The notes under the pieces were generated by a model. It was not told the DNA's origin. It made no database searches and was given only the letters and a program-made list of their open reading frames with translations. A stretch of DNA of 51,467 bases. Source: Zobellella iuensis. GTDB lineage: Bacteria > Pseudomonadota > Gammaproteobacteria > Enterobacterales > Aeromonadaceae. How positions within the stretch are numbered: the stretch's first letter is position 1; each line of letters begins with the position of its first letter. The DNA is taken from contig NZ_JAERTZ010000011.1 in assembly GCF_016746085.1 (NCBI RefSeq), forward strand, positions 1 through 51,467, given 5' to 3'. This document shows positions 39,243 to 47,359 of this stretch, piece by piece. Both the position numbers and the translations under genes were made by a program.

Positions 39243-40834
39243 AACGCCTGCTCCCTGGTTAAGGTATCGAGTCGATAATCGTTGCTAAATTGCTTGATAC
39301 GTTTACTGCCCGCCAACCAGCCACAGAGCTGACGCCGGGCGCGGATTTTTTTATACATGTCCCGATCGGGATAAAGGTTGGAAAGCGCCAATTCATCAAA
39401 CAACTCCCTGGCCTGGAATGATAGTGCCCGGAGCCAATGACTGGCCGTCTCCGGCGTTAACCTGCCATCCGTTGTATTCAGCAGGGCTTTGACCATATGG
39501 AAAAAATCCCCCTGGGTCCGTTGCCAAAACTGTAAATCGATATGGCTGGTGTCACCCTTGGCATCGGCTGGCTTATCGAACCAGGCGGCCTTGATCTGGG
39601 TTCGGCAATGCCACAGCACCTCTTGCGCCAGGCTTTGCATGGCTTTAATCTCGCTCAGCAGAACGTCCCTTAGCTCAGGCTCCAGGCGGATCAGCGGAAA
39701 TTCGCTGTTATACCAGCCCCTGGCCTTCATATTGTCCATATCAAAACCAAAGGCCCACAGCCTGGGCGCCTCCCCCCAGTCGAAATCGAAGAAGGCGGAT
39801 TTTTCCCGTACAAAATCCTGCACCACCTTGGCCGGAAGGCTGCCTTCCTCCCTATCGACAAAGCTCAGGCTATGCCACTGCTTGTACTGAATTCCGCCGG
39901 GCTGTCCCTTGGTGGACAGATAGTCTTCATCCGGCTTTTTGGGATTAAAGCGGTAGTGGGTCAGCGGATGCTCCCAGCTACCCACATAGTTATTACCGTA
40001 ATTGCTGGTGCGGTACTGTCGGCAAAGGCGGGGGCTGGACTTCAGGTTCAGTTGGCAAATGCTTTCCTGGTCCTCGAACAGCAAGCGAATTCGCCGGGGC
40101 ATCGCCCAGAACATGGCAAGCGGATGCACATCGTCGGCATAAATATCGCTGCCCTTGGCTTTGCTGATGCGGGTCGGCCCCAGCCAGGGAAACAGCGCTG
40201 CGCTCTGGTAGTCTGGATCATCGTATTCCCAGGACTCCCGGCTCTGTATGTTCAACCAGAGTTTTTGCCACAAACTGGCATCGTCCCCATGAGGCAGCAC
40301 CAAGGTGGTCAATGGTCCGCCACCTCGCAAACCGGTCCTGTGCCCCTGACCACCAGAAGGCGCATTAATCTGCAGGGTAAAAAGGGCCAGCGCAGCCATT
40401 TCCGGCGACAGAACCTCGGCCATGCCACGCTTGATAAAATGATCCGTGTTCAATTTGAGGGTATTCCCCCCCGGGGCTTCGATCAGCAGGCCTGAGACAG
40501 GACCAGGGCTGGTACCGTCCAGCGGATCCAGATCCTGCATAAAACGCGGGCCGTCCCCATCCAGTTCAAAGGCATGCGCCACCTGCGCCAGGCTGGCAGC
40601 CAGAGCGTCCTTGCTGGGTGGCGATTGATAGCGTTCGTGCCAGTCATATTTGTCCTTGGGCGCCATCACCGTTTGCAGCAGGCCGATGGCAAACTGGTAC
40701 GCCGCCCCATGAAAATCAGCCCTGGGCAAGGCAAAGTCCACCACCTCCGGGTCGACAATGGCGGAGATCGGCGACTGCCGCTCACTGCCATCCCTGAAGC
40801 GGTAGCTCAGCCAGGGAGCGGTTATCAAATTCAT
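39239..40834 (-). CDS. casA: Cascade large subunit Cas8e (Cse1/CasA)
   Basis: A 531-residue Cas8e that starts MNLITAPWLSYRFRDG. It has the hallmark loop APSGGQGHRTGLRGGGPLTTL (residues about 155-175) and a C-terminal four-helix bundle. It reads the PAM and recruits Cas3 to the R-loop. AAGGAGT lies 7 nt before the ATG. It is the first gene of the Cascade-cas1-cas2 block, and the 332-bp gap before it holds the pseudo-crRNA locus and its target. Confidence 0.96.
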   Translation of the reverse strand: MNLITAPWLSYRFRDGSERQSPISAIVDPEVVDFALPRADFHGAAYQFAIGLLQTVMAPKDKYDWHERYQSPPSKDALAASLAQVAHAFELDGDGPRFMQDLDPLDGTSPGPVSGLLIEAPGGNTLKLNTDHFIKRGMAEVLSPEMAALALFTLQINAPSGGQGHRTGLRGGGPLTTLVLPHGDDASLWQKLWLNIQSRESWEYDDPDYQSAALFPWLGPTRISKAKGSDIYADDVHPLAMFWAMPRRIRLLFEDQESICQLNLKSSPRLCRQYRTSNYGNNYVGSWEHPLTHYRFNPKKPDEDYLSTKGQPGGIQYKQWHSLSFVDREEGSLPAKVVQDFVREKSAFFDFDWGEAPRLWAFGFDMDNMKARGWYNSEFPLIRLEPELRDVLLSEIKAMQSLAQEVLWHCRTQIKAAWFDKPADAKGDTSHIDLQFWQRTQGDFFHMVKALLNTTDGRLTPETASHWLRALSFQARELFDELALSNLYPDRDMYKKIRARRQLCGWLAGSKRIKQFSNDYRLDTLTREQAL

Positions 40835-40897
40835 AAATTTGACTCCTTAAGGCAATCTTTCACTAAAAGTGCAAATAGAACAGAGGGCGGCCTTGAT

Positions 40898-40929
40898 GAC
40901 TCCGACTCTCCAGAGGCTGGATCGGACTC
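40898..40929 (-). other. Hairpin in the cas8e 5' leader
   Basis: An imperfect palindrome (TCCGA with TCGGA outside, CCAG with CTGG inside, loop AGG) lies about 65 nt before the cas8e start. Its TCTCCAG and CTGGA arms resemble pseudo-repeat 1 at 41084. It could be an mRNA structure or a decayed repeat. Confidence 0.4.
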
Positions 40930-40955
40930 AAGTAGAGCACACCCAGACCAAGACA

Positions 40956-41018
40956 TCAAATCAAAAGGTTTGAAATAGTGTTTAAGCATAAAACCCAAAT
41001 ATTAAGCCATCTGGACAT
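40956..41018 (-). CDS. Possible 20-residue hydrophobic peptide ORF
   Basis: The minus strand encodes MSRWLNIWVLCLNTISNLLI. A weak AGG lies 9 nt before the ATG. The frame spans the pseudo-crRNA target. It may be chance. I list it because CreTA-type toxin genes are of this size and lie beside such RNAs. Nothing else supports expression. Confidence 0.2.
   Translation of the reverse strand: MSRWLNIWVLCLNTISNLLI
40965..40980 (+). promoter_or_regulatory. Seed target of the pseudo-crRNA with AAG PAM
   Basis: AAG (40965-40967) is followed by GTTTGAAATAGTG (40968-40980), identical to the first 13 nt of the pseudo-spacer at 41113. Beyond nt 13 the two sequences diverge. The site is about 135 bp upstream of the cas8e ATG, where Cascade binding would block cas transcription. 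Confidence 0.75.
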
Positions 41019-41083
41019 CTAAATACCTAAGTGTCCATAAATTACTTGTCTAGATATAGCGATCACTTTCAAGTACCCTTTCG

Positions 41084-41173
41084 CGGTTCTCCAGGACTCT
41101 GGAGATAAACCCGTTTGAAATAGTGCTGACATGACTCAGTAATAAGGTTCCCCGCGTCAGCGGGGATTACTGC
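41084..41173 (+). ncRNA. Pseudo-crRNA locus (CreR/CreA-like Cas-guided regulatory RNA)
   Basis: Pseudo-repeat 1 (41084-41112) has GGTT, stem CTCCAG, loop GACT, stem CTGGAG, then ATAAACCC. Pseudo-repeat 2 (41145-41173) has GGTT, CCCCGC, loop GTCA, GCGGGG, ATTA. Their starts are exactly 61 bp apart, which leaves a 32-nt pseudo-spacer (41113-41144), as in the main array. Orientation is plus strand, opposite to cas. Cas6e cleavage would yield a crRNA with handle AUAAACCC against AUAAACCG in the array. Pseudo-repeat 2 overlaps the cas3 stop codon. A -10-like TATAGC lies at 41055-41060, but I find no convincing -35. It is not an ordinary terminator: no T-run follows the hairpin on either strand. 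Confidence 0.8.
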
Positions 41174-43887
41174 TCCTGTACCACACCCAGCTCGGTGCTA
41201 TAACCAAACTGAGTATCTGACTCGGGCAACCACGGCTGGAGAAATTTTGCCTGTCGGTATCGTTGCGAGATCGCGTCAAAGGCAGCTGTCAGTTGGCTGG
41301 GCAAAGGCGTCAACTTGTCGGCAAAACGATGCTTGGCCAGTTTCACTATGCTGTTTTGAAGAGCATAGGGCTCCCCCTCCGCCCACAGTTGCAGCCGTCC
41401 TTGCGGGTCAAGTTTCAGTATCAGCACCTGAACGATTTCCCTGTCAGCATAGCGGGTGCTGATCTCGATATTGTCATCGTGCCAGGCACGGGCGCTGGTC
41501 TGGTTATAGCCCTTGCTCCACTCGATCAACTGGCTCTTCGCTTGGGCGGCCTGACCACGCATTTCTCCGAAATAGTGACCTTCTTTCTTCTGGAGTGTCT
41601 CCGGCATCCGATCAAGAGCCTCCCCGCCGTAAACGGCTTCTATCAATGTTCTTGCCTCGCCAGGCATGCGAATAGCGCCCAATCGCCGTAATACCTGCAT
41701 CCCCAGCCATAGCCGCCCGGGAGAACGATAGACATGTTCGGTGTTGGGTAACTGACTGAGCAGCCAGTCCGCGTCGGGCTGTTCCTGCCACTCGGGAGCA
41801 TGAACAAGCAGCATGGGCGCCGGGCGCTCATCCTGCGCTTTATCGGTGCGATTTCCTGCCTGATCCCGTATATGCCGATGCAGGCGGCCGGCACGCTGGA
41901 TAAGATCGTCAATGGGGCAAAGATCGGAGATCATCAGGTCGGCATCCGCATCCAGGCTCTCCTGAAAAACCTGGGTGGCAATCAAAACCTGGCCATGGCG
42001 CTCGGCTTGTCCGCCTTGCTTACCAAAGATAGCCAGAACCTTATCCTCAATGGCCTTGCGATCCTTTAGGGTAAAACGGCTGTGAAACAGCGTCAGGGCT
42101 TCGGCAGATCCCAGCTGCGTTGCCAGCATTTGATAGGCACGAATGGCATCATCCACCGAGTTGCGGATCCACACCACGCAATCACCCCGCTTCCGGGCAG
42201 CCAGGATCCGTGCCACACAATCCTGTTCGCTATGAACAAAAACCACCGCCAGTTCACGGCTAACGGCCTCCCGGGTAGCAACAGGGGTTTCTTCCAGCCC
42301 CCGTTCGATACTGACCCGCGTTGCCAGCGGGAAGTCGTTTTTCTCCGGCAATAACATCGGCGTCACCCCGGCAGCCTGCTGCCAGATCCGGCACAACCGT
42401 TCCCGCTGACGTTGAGCCAGCGTTGCGGTCAGCAGAATGGCGCTTCCCCCCTGGCGTAAATGGACCCGCAGCAGATCGTCGAGCAGCTCAAACATAAAAG
42501 TGTCCGCCGCATGCACCTCATCAAAAATCAGGATCTTCCGGTGCAAACCCAGCAGACGCAGGGGTTGATGTTTACGCGGCAAGACGGCCATCAATGCCTG
42601 ATCAATGGTGCCCACCCCTACCGTTGCCAACAACGCCTTCTTGCGGGAATCGGCCAGCCAGTGGTTGCAATAAAGGCTGGCGGTATCGTCACCTTCCGCA
42701 TAAGCGGTATCGACAGTTTCGGTCGGCGTGAGCGCTTCACGAAAATGCTCGTTCATTTCCCTGGCACCGTGCGCCAGGACGATACTGGGACAACCGCCAT
42801 CCACCGACAACATCTGCCGATAATGGCCAGCCACTCGGGAAAACATGGCATTGGACGTTGCCATAGTGGGCAAACCGAAATAGAAGCCATCGGCTTCACC
42901 CTGCTGTAAAAGACGATGTGTCAGGGTCAAGGCCGCTTCCGTCTTGCCGGCTCCGGTCACATCCTCAAGAATGAACAACTGCGGACCCGGAGCCAGGGGG
43001 ACCGACTCAGCCCAGGCCTGTAGAGGGGTAGGCGAGAAACCAAAATGGGTTTGCACCGATGCAAACGGCTGTACATTGACCGGCTTGCTCAGCTCTGTTG
43101 CTGCCAGGGCTCGTTGAGCCTTGTCTTTAGCCTGCAGCCAATACTCTGTAAGCGTGTAGCCACCCGTTTGATATTCAAAAAACGTCGTATCCGAACCAAT
43201 CCAATCGCTTAAAATGGCGAGACCGGACAAATGCCAGCTTATCTGGCGCAAGCGAGCCAGCCACTCCCTGTCGGCCATGTTCTGCTCTGGCCACTCAACA
43301 TCCAGCAGCGCCGCACAATCGCGGATAAATTCACAGACAGCGTCTATATCCGACTCGTGGCAATAATCCTTCATCATTTTCGGCTGGCTGCCCCAATCGA
43401 TGGGGTAGCCATGATGACCAAATACCACGTCGAATAACGTATTGAGGCTATCGAGAGCCGGGTTCACCCGAGCAAGATCGGTTTGTTTGAGGCCTATATC
43501 AGATCCTGCGAGATGACGACCACGACTGGCCTGCAACCAGAAAAAATATCCCAGTCGATCATGGCGGGCCTGGCGACTGTTATAACCGGCCTTGGGTTGA
43601 TGACGGACCAATGAACTGCCGGTAAATTCGGCCAAATGTTGAAAGGCCGACGCAAATTTTCCGAGATCGTGCAACATCAATGAAAAGGTAAATATCAACC
43701 TCAGCTGACCGGGCGAGATATTCAGAAAACTGGCCAGATTTCTGGTTAGCGGCCTGTCTTCATCCAGCAACCACCAGCCCACCGCCGCCACATCCAAACA
43801 ATGATACGGTAGCAGATGGTAGTCCTCTCCAGGCTGCTGTTCGTCTTTCCTGGCTTTGCCCCAATACTGGAAATAGCTGGCTCTCAT
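41167..43887 (-). CDS. cas3: CRISPR-associated helicase/nuclease Cas3, type I-E
   Basis: A 906-residue HD-nuclease/SF2-helicase fusion. HD-domain metal ligands appear in LMLHDLGKFASAF and FGHHGYPIDWG. The helicase has Walker A DVTGAGKTEAALTL, the DEVHAADTF box (motif II) and LTATLAQRQRERL (motif III). The C-terminal Cas3 domain follows. Cascade recruits it to unwind and shred target DNA. It has AAAAAGGAG before the ATG and starts 94 bp after the WYL regulator gene. A 332-bp gap separates it from cas8e, which suggests separate control of Cas3 and Cascade. Confidence 0.97.
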   Translation of the reverse strand: MRASYFQYWGKARKDEQQPGEDYHLLPYHCLDVAAVGWWLLDEDRPLTRNLASFLNISPGQLRLIFTFSLMLHDLGKFASAFQHLAEFTGSSLVRHQPKAGYNSRQARHDRLGYFFWLQASRGRHLAGSDIGLKQTDLARVNPALDSLNTLFDVVFGHHGYPIDWGSQPKMMKDYCHESDIDAVCEFIRDCAALLDVEWPEQNMADREWLARLRQISWHLSGLAILSDWIGSDTTFFEYQTGGYTLTEYWLQAKDKAQRALAATELSKPVNVQPFASVQTHFGFSPTPLQAWAESVPLAPGPQLFILEDVTGAGKTEAALTLTHRLLQQGEADGFYFGLPTMATSNAMFSRVAGHYRQMLSVDGGCPSIVLAHGAREMNEHFREALTPTETVDTAYAEGDDTASLYCNHWLADSRKKALLATVGVGTIDQALMAVLPRKHQPLRLLGLHRKILIFDEVHAADTFMFELLDDLLRVHLRQGGSAILLTATLAQRQRERLCRIWQQAAGVTPMLLPEKNDFPLATRVSIERGLEETPVATREAVSRELAVVFVHSEQDCVARILAARKRGDCVVWIRNSVDDAIRAYQMLATQLGSAEALTLFHSRFTLKDRKAIEDKVLAIFGKQGGQAERHGQVLIATQVFQESLDADADLMISDLCPIDDLIQRAGRLHRHIRDQAGNRTDKAQDERPAPMLLVHAPEWQEQPDADWLLSQLPNTEHVYRSPGRLWLGMQVLRRLGAIRMPGEARTLIEAVYGGEALDRMPETLQKKEGHYFGEMRGQAAQAKSQLIEWSKGYNQTSARAWHDDNIEISTRYADREIVQVLILKLDPQGRLQLWAEGEPYALQNSIVKLAKHRFADKLTPLPSQLTAAFDAISQRYRQAKFLQPWLPESDTQFGYSTELGVVQEQ

Positions 43888-43981
43888 TCCTTGCTCCTTT
43901 TTCTTGTTCTGCCCCTACTCTTGCCCATTTACCCTCCCCCGCCAATGCTGTGCAAAAACACATGTCGCCTGGGTTTACAGG

Positions 43982-44818
43982 TCAGAACAGCCACGGCTTA
44001 ACCTCGTCGTGGTTGGCCAGGATCAGTTGCTGGGCGGCGGGGTTGCCGTCGAGCATTTTTACGCTTACCTGCATTTCGTTGAGCAGGTACTGGGCCAGGG
44101 CGGCGCGAGTGGGCAGGTGCAGTTCTCCCCCGGTCATGCCGTAGTCGTAGGTCAGGGCTTGCTGCTGTTCGGGATTGAGTCGAGGATCGGGCTTGAGTAT
44201 TAGGGTGATGGTGGTGTTCCAGGCGGCGTCGGGGGGCAAGGGGGCCTGTTGCGGGCCTTCCGGCATCGGCTCGCCGTGGAAGCGGCTCAGCACCAGGTCG
44301 CGGTAGCCCTGGGCCTTTTCGCACCAGGCACGCAGGTGCCAACGCCGGCCGGTGTTGACGAAACGGATCGGCACTATGATACGGCCGTCGCGATCCGGCT
44401 TGCTGACGGCACCGTAGTCTACTTCCAGCCGGTGGTGCTGGCGCAAGGCATGTACCAGCGGCCGTATCACCCAGGGGCTGACGTTGCGCGGTGGCGGGGT
44501 GAGAATGGCATGTTCCAGTCGGTAGCCGGGATCAGAGGGCATGGCATGAGCGCGCTGGCCTGTCATCCAGTTCAGGTATTCGGCTACGTCGCCGGAAATA
44601 AAGGCGGGCTTGAAGGCCGGGGCGGGCAAATGGCCCTTGCGGGAAGCACAGTAATAAAGCTGCCCGGTATTATCCTGCAGATACTGGTTGATGTCCTTGC
44701 TGGCCTGTTGCCGGCTCAGGCCGAAGAACTGCTGCAAATGGTTGGCGGTGAGCCGCCCTTCCCAATAGACGATCAGCTCCATCAGCCAGTAACGGCGGTG
44801 GGGTTCGGTTTTTATCAT
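43982..44818 (-). CDS. WYL-domain transcriptional regulator, BrxR/CapW-like
   Basis: A 278-residue protein. An N-terminal winged helix-turn-helix (RYWLMELIVYWEGRLTANHL, FFGLSRQQASKDINQYL) precedes a WYL domain (about residues 115-200, with HHRLEVDYGAVSKPD and RRWHLRAWCEKAQGYRDLVLSRF) and a C-terminal WCX-like dimerisation domain. This order and the WEGRL-type N-terminus match the BrxR/CapW family, which represses phage-defence operons (BREX, CBASS) until a ligand binds. It lies directly upstream of cas3 in the same direction, so it may regulate cas3 or itself. No direct binding site could be assigned. Confidence 0.8.
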   Translation of the reverse strand: MIKTEPHRRYWLMELIVYWEGRLTANHLQQFFGLSRQQASKDINQYLQDNTGQLYYCASRKGHLPAPAFKPAFISGDVAEYLNWMTGQRAHAMPSDPGYRLEHAILTPPPRNVSPWVIRPLVHALRQHHRLEVDYGAVSKPDRDGRIIVPIRFVNTGRRWHLRAWCEKAQGYRDLVLSRFHGEPMPEGPQQAPLPPDAAWNTTITLILKPDPRLNPEQQQALTYDYGMTGGELHLPTRAALAQYLLNEMQVSVKMLDGNPAAQQLILANHDEVKPWLF

Positions 44819-44916
44819 GCGGTCCGTGCTTTTTGTTTTTTGCCATTAAAGACAGAAAGCGGCACAGACAGCAATCGCATATTTTTGACAATCCACCGTT
44901 TATTGATCCCGGACAT

Positions 44917-44940
44917 AAAAAAACCCCGGCCAGGCCGGGG
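44917..44940 (-). terminator. Rho-independent terminator of htpX
   Basis: The 7-bp stem CCCCGGC with GCCGGGG is followed on the minus strand by seven T. It lies 27 bp after the htpX stop codon and separates htpX from the WYL regulator. Confidence 0.9.
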
Positions 44941-44966
44941 TAAACAGAGACCAAACTACAAGAGGA

Positions 44967-45839
44967 TTAACGCAGTTCGCGCAGGCTCTGGATGCGTTTT
45001 TCGATGGGCGGGTGGCTCATAAACAGCTCGCTGTGGCGCTTGCCGTTGATGCCGAAGGCGGCGAGCGAGCCTTCCAGCTCGGTTTCCGGGCCGCGGCGCA
45101 GGCGCTCGAGGGCGGCGATCATCTTCTCTTTGCCCACCATGCGGGCGGCGCCTTCGTCGGCGCGGTATTCGCGCTGGCGGCTGAACCACATCACGATGAT
45201 GGAGGCCAAGATGCCGAAGAGGATTTCCAGCACTATCACCACCCCGAAGTAGGCCAGGCCGCCCAGGCCGCCGCCTTCTTCGTCGCCGCGGCTGAGGAAG
45301 CTACTGATGATGTTGGCCACGATGCGGGCGAAAAACATCACGAAGGTGTTCACCACGCCCTGGATCAGGGTCAGGGTCACCATGTCGCCGTTGGCGATGT
45401 GGCTTACCTCGTGGGCCAGCACGGCTTCGGCCTCGTCCCGGCTCATGCTGTACATCAGGCCGGAAGACACCGCCACCAAAGAATCGTTACGGCGGGCGCC
45501 GGTGGCGAAGGCGTTCATGTCGGGCGAGTTGTAAACCCCCACCTCGGGCATGCCGATGCCGGCCTGCTGGGCCTGGCGGGCGACGGTGCTCACCAGCCAG
45601 TGTTCCATTTCGTTGCGGGGCTGGGTGATCACCTGCACCCCGTAGGCACGCTTGGCCATCCACTTGGACATAAACAGGGAGATGGTGGCACCGCCAAAGC
45701 CGAACACGGCACAGAACACCAGCAACCCGCCGATGCTGCTGCGATCAATGCCCAGTACGGAGAAGAGGATGTTCAGCACCACCCCCAGCACCACTACCAC
45801 GGCCAGGTTGGTGGCAATAAACAGCAGAATGCGTTTCAT
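44967..45839 (-). CDS. htpX: Membrane-bound zinc metalloprotease HtpX
   Basis: A 290-residue M48 peptidase. Two N-terminal TM helices ([20 protein letters not shown] and a second near [18 protein letters not shown]) precede the HEXXH zinc motif in [12 protein letters not shown], then two more hydrophobic segments. HtpX degrades misfolded inner-membrane proteins with FtsH and is usually under CpxR or sigma-32 control. The ATG at 45839 has AAGGAAAA upstream; the longer frame from 45899 adds non-conserved residues. Confidence 0.96.
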   Translation of the reverse strand: MKRILLFIATNLAVVVVLGVVLNILFSVLGIDRSSIGGLLVFCAVFGFGGATISLFMSKWMAKRAYGVQVITQPRNEMEHWLVSTVARQAQQAGIGMPEVGVYNSPDMNAFATGARRNDSLVAVSSGLMYSMSRDEAEAVLAHEVSHIANGDMVTLTLIQGVVNTFVMFFARIVANIISSFLSRGDEEGGGLGGLAYFGVVIVLEILFGILASIIVMWFSRQREYRADEGAARMVGKEKMIAALERLRRGPETELEGSLAAFGINGKRHSELFMSHPPIEKRIQSLRELR

Positions 45840-45924
45840 AGGGTTTTCCTTAAACAAAGAAGTCTGTCGACATAATATGTCCGAATAAGCAAATTTCAAG
45901 ACAAGACCGGCGAATTATTTCAAC

Positions 45925-46608
45925 CTATTTCAATAAGGGCGACAGATCGATAAAGCCGTCGGCGCCCTCGGCCCCGTCTTCTTCCAGCCAGGGTATTTCA
46001 CCCAACAAGGGCGCGGAAATCAATTGCTTAAGGGTATTGGCGTTATCCCGGTAGTGGCTCATGTGCGGATCCACCCGGTTCAGCACCCAGCCGGCCACCA
46101 CCAGGCCGTCGTGGCGGATGGCCTCCAGGGTGAGCAGGGCGTGGTTGATGCAGCCCAGCCGGGCGCCCACCACCAGGATCACCGGCAGGTGCTCCTTCTT
46201 CACCCAGTCCGACAGGAAGTGCCGCTCGTCCAGCGGCAGCCGCCAGCCCCCCGCCCCTTCCGCAAAAATCCAGTCGGCGGCGGTTTCCTTCAACCGGGCC
46301 AGGCCCTCGCCGATGCGGGCAATGCTGATGAGTTCACTGGCCTCCCGCGCGGCGATATGGGGGGCGATGGCCGGGGCGAAGGCATAGGGGTTGTGCATGG
46401 CGTAGGGCAGCGGAATGCTGGACTCGGCCTGCAGCCCCAGGGCATCGCTGTTCTTGAGCTGGCCGTCCACCCAGTCGCAGCCGGAGGCCACCGGCTTGTA
46501 GCCCAGCACCTTTTTGCCGGCCTGCCTGGCCGCCCGCATCAGGGCACGGGTCACGAAGGTCTTGCCCACCTCGGTGTCGGTGCCGGTCACAAAAAACGTC
46601 TTAGCCAT
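45925..46608 (-). CDS. bioD: Dethiobiotin synthetase
   Basis: A 227-residue ATP-dependent carboxylase with P-loop GTDTEVGKT at the N-terminus, LGYKPVASGC, and EGAGGWRLPL for substrate binding. It converts 7,8-diaminopelargonate to dethiobiotin. It overlaps the end of bioC by 8 bp and is the last gene of bioF-bioC-bioD. GGAG precedes the ATG. Confidence 0.95.
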   Translation of the reverse strand: MAKTFFVTGTDTEVGKTFVTRALMRAARQAGKKVLGYKPVASGCDWVDGQLKNSDALGLQAESSIPLPYAMHNPYAFAPAIAPHIAAREASELISIARIGEGLARLKETAADWIFAEGAGGWRLPLDERHFLSDWVKKEHLPVILVVGARLGCINHALLTLEAIRHDGLVVAGWVLNRVDPHMSHYRDNANTLKQLISAPLLGEIPWLEEDGAEGADGFIDLSPLLK

Positions 46609-47359
46609 AAATCACTCCATAGGCCAGGTGATAGCTGGCCACAGATTGTCCTTGCCGGTCTTTAGCATAGGCCAGATTGAGTCGCTGCCAGGCCTCTTTG
46701 CCGAGCAGGCCGGGGCGGCGATTGCCGTTGATGCGGTTGGCGCCGATGCCTTTCAGATCCAGCAGCAGCCCCTTCAGCTCGGGATAGGCCAGGCGGATAT
46801 CGGCCCGCTCCAGGCGCCAGCGCCGGCCGGTGGCGGCCAGGTGGGCCGCCAGCCGTTCCTGCTCGATAAAGCGGTTGATATGGGCATGATTGTCCACCTG
46901 TTGCCAGGCGGCTTCCAGCTCGTGCAGGCTGCCCGCCAGCAGGGTGGAAAACACCATCACGCCGCCGGGCTTGAGCCGGGCGCTCCACTGGGCGAGCCAG
47001 GCGGCCGGATCGGCACTCCACTGCAGGCAGAGGTTGGCGAAGATAAAGTCCAGGCTGCGTTCGGGCAGCGGCGGCCGGTCCATGTCGGCGCAGATGGGCT
47101 CCACTTGTGCCTTGGCCGCCGCCTGTTGCAGCATGGCCGGCGACAGATCCAGCGCCAGCAGCCGCTCGGCCCGTTGCTTAAGCGCGGGCAGGAACCAGCC
47201 GCTGCCGCAGCCCAGATCCAGGCCGGTGCCGGCGCGGGCCGGCAGCAGGGCCAGCAGATCCTCGCCGCTGCGGCGCTGCAGCTCGTTGTGCCGCTCGTAA
47301 CTGTGGGCGGCCCGGCCGAAGGCTTCGGCCACTTTCTGCTTGTCGATAAGCTCTATCAT
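46601..47359 (-). CDS. bioC: Malonyl-ACP O-methyltransferase
   Basis: A 252-residue SAM methyltransferase with motif I GLDLGCGSGWFLPAL, then LALDLSPAMLQQA and DFIFANLCLQW. It methylates malonyl-ACP so that fatty-acid synthesis can build the pimeloyl chain. Its ATG overlaps the bioF stop by 4 bp, with GGAG 7 nt upstream. Confidence 0.94.
   Translation of the reverse strand: MIELIDKQKVAEAFGRAAHSYERHNELQRRSGEDLLALLPARAGTGLDLGCGSGWFLPALKQRAERLLALDLSPAMLQQAAAKAQVEPICADMDRPPLPERSLDFIFANLCLQWSADPAAWLAQWSARLKPGGVMVFSTLLAGSLHELEAAWQQVDNHAHINRFIEQERLAAHLAATGRRWRLERADIRLAYPELKGLLLDLKGIGANRINGNRRPGLLGKEAWQRLNLAYAKDRQGQSVASYHLAYGVIYG

Noticed and set aside
41145-41173. Pseudo-repeat 2 as an ordinary terminator of cas3
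   Set aside because: On the cas strand the GC stem is followed by AACCTTATT without a T-run, and its 61-bp spacing to a second repeat-like hairpin explains it better.
41084-41173. The pseudo-repeat pair as a plain leftover of a second CRISPR array
   Set aside because: Decay does not explain compensatory stem changes or the 13-nt match to a PAM-flanked site in front of cas8e. It remains a fallback if no function is found.
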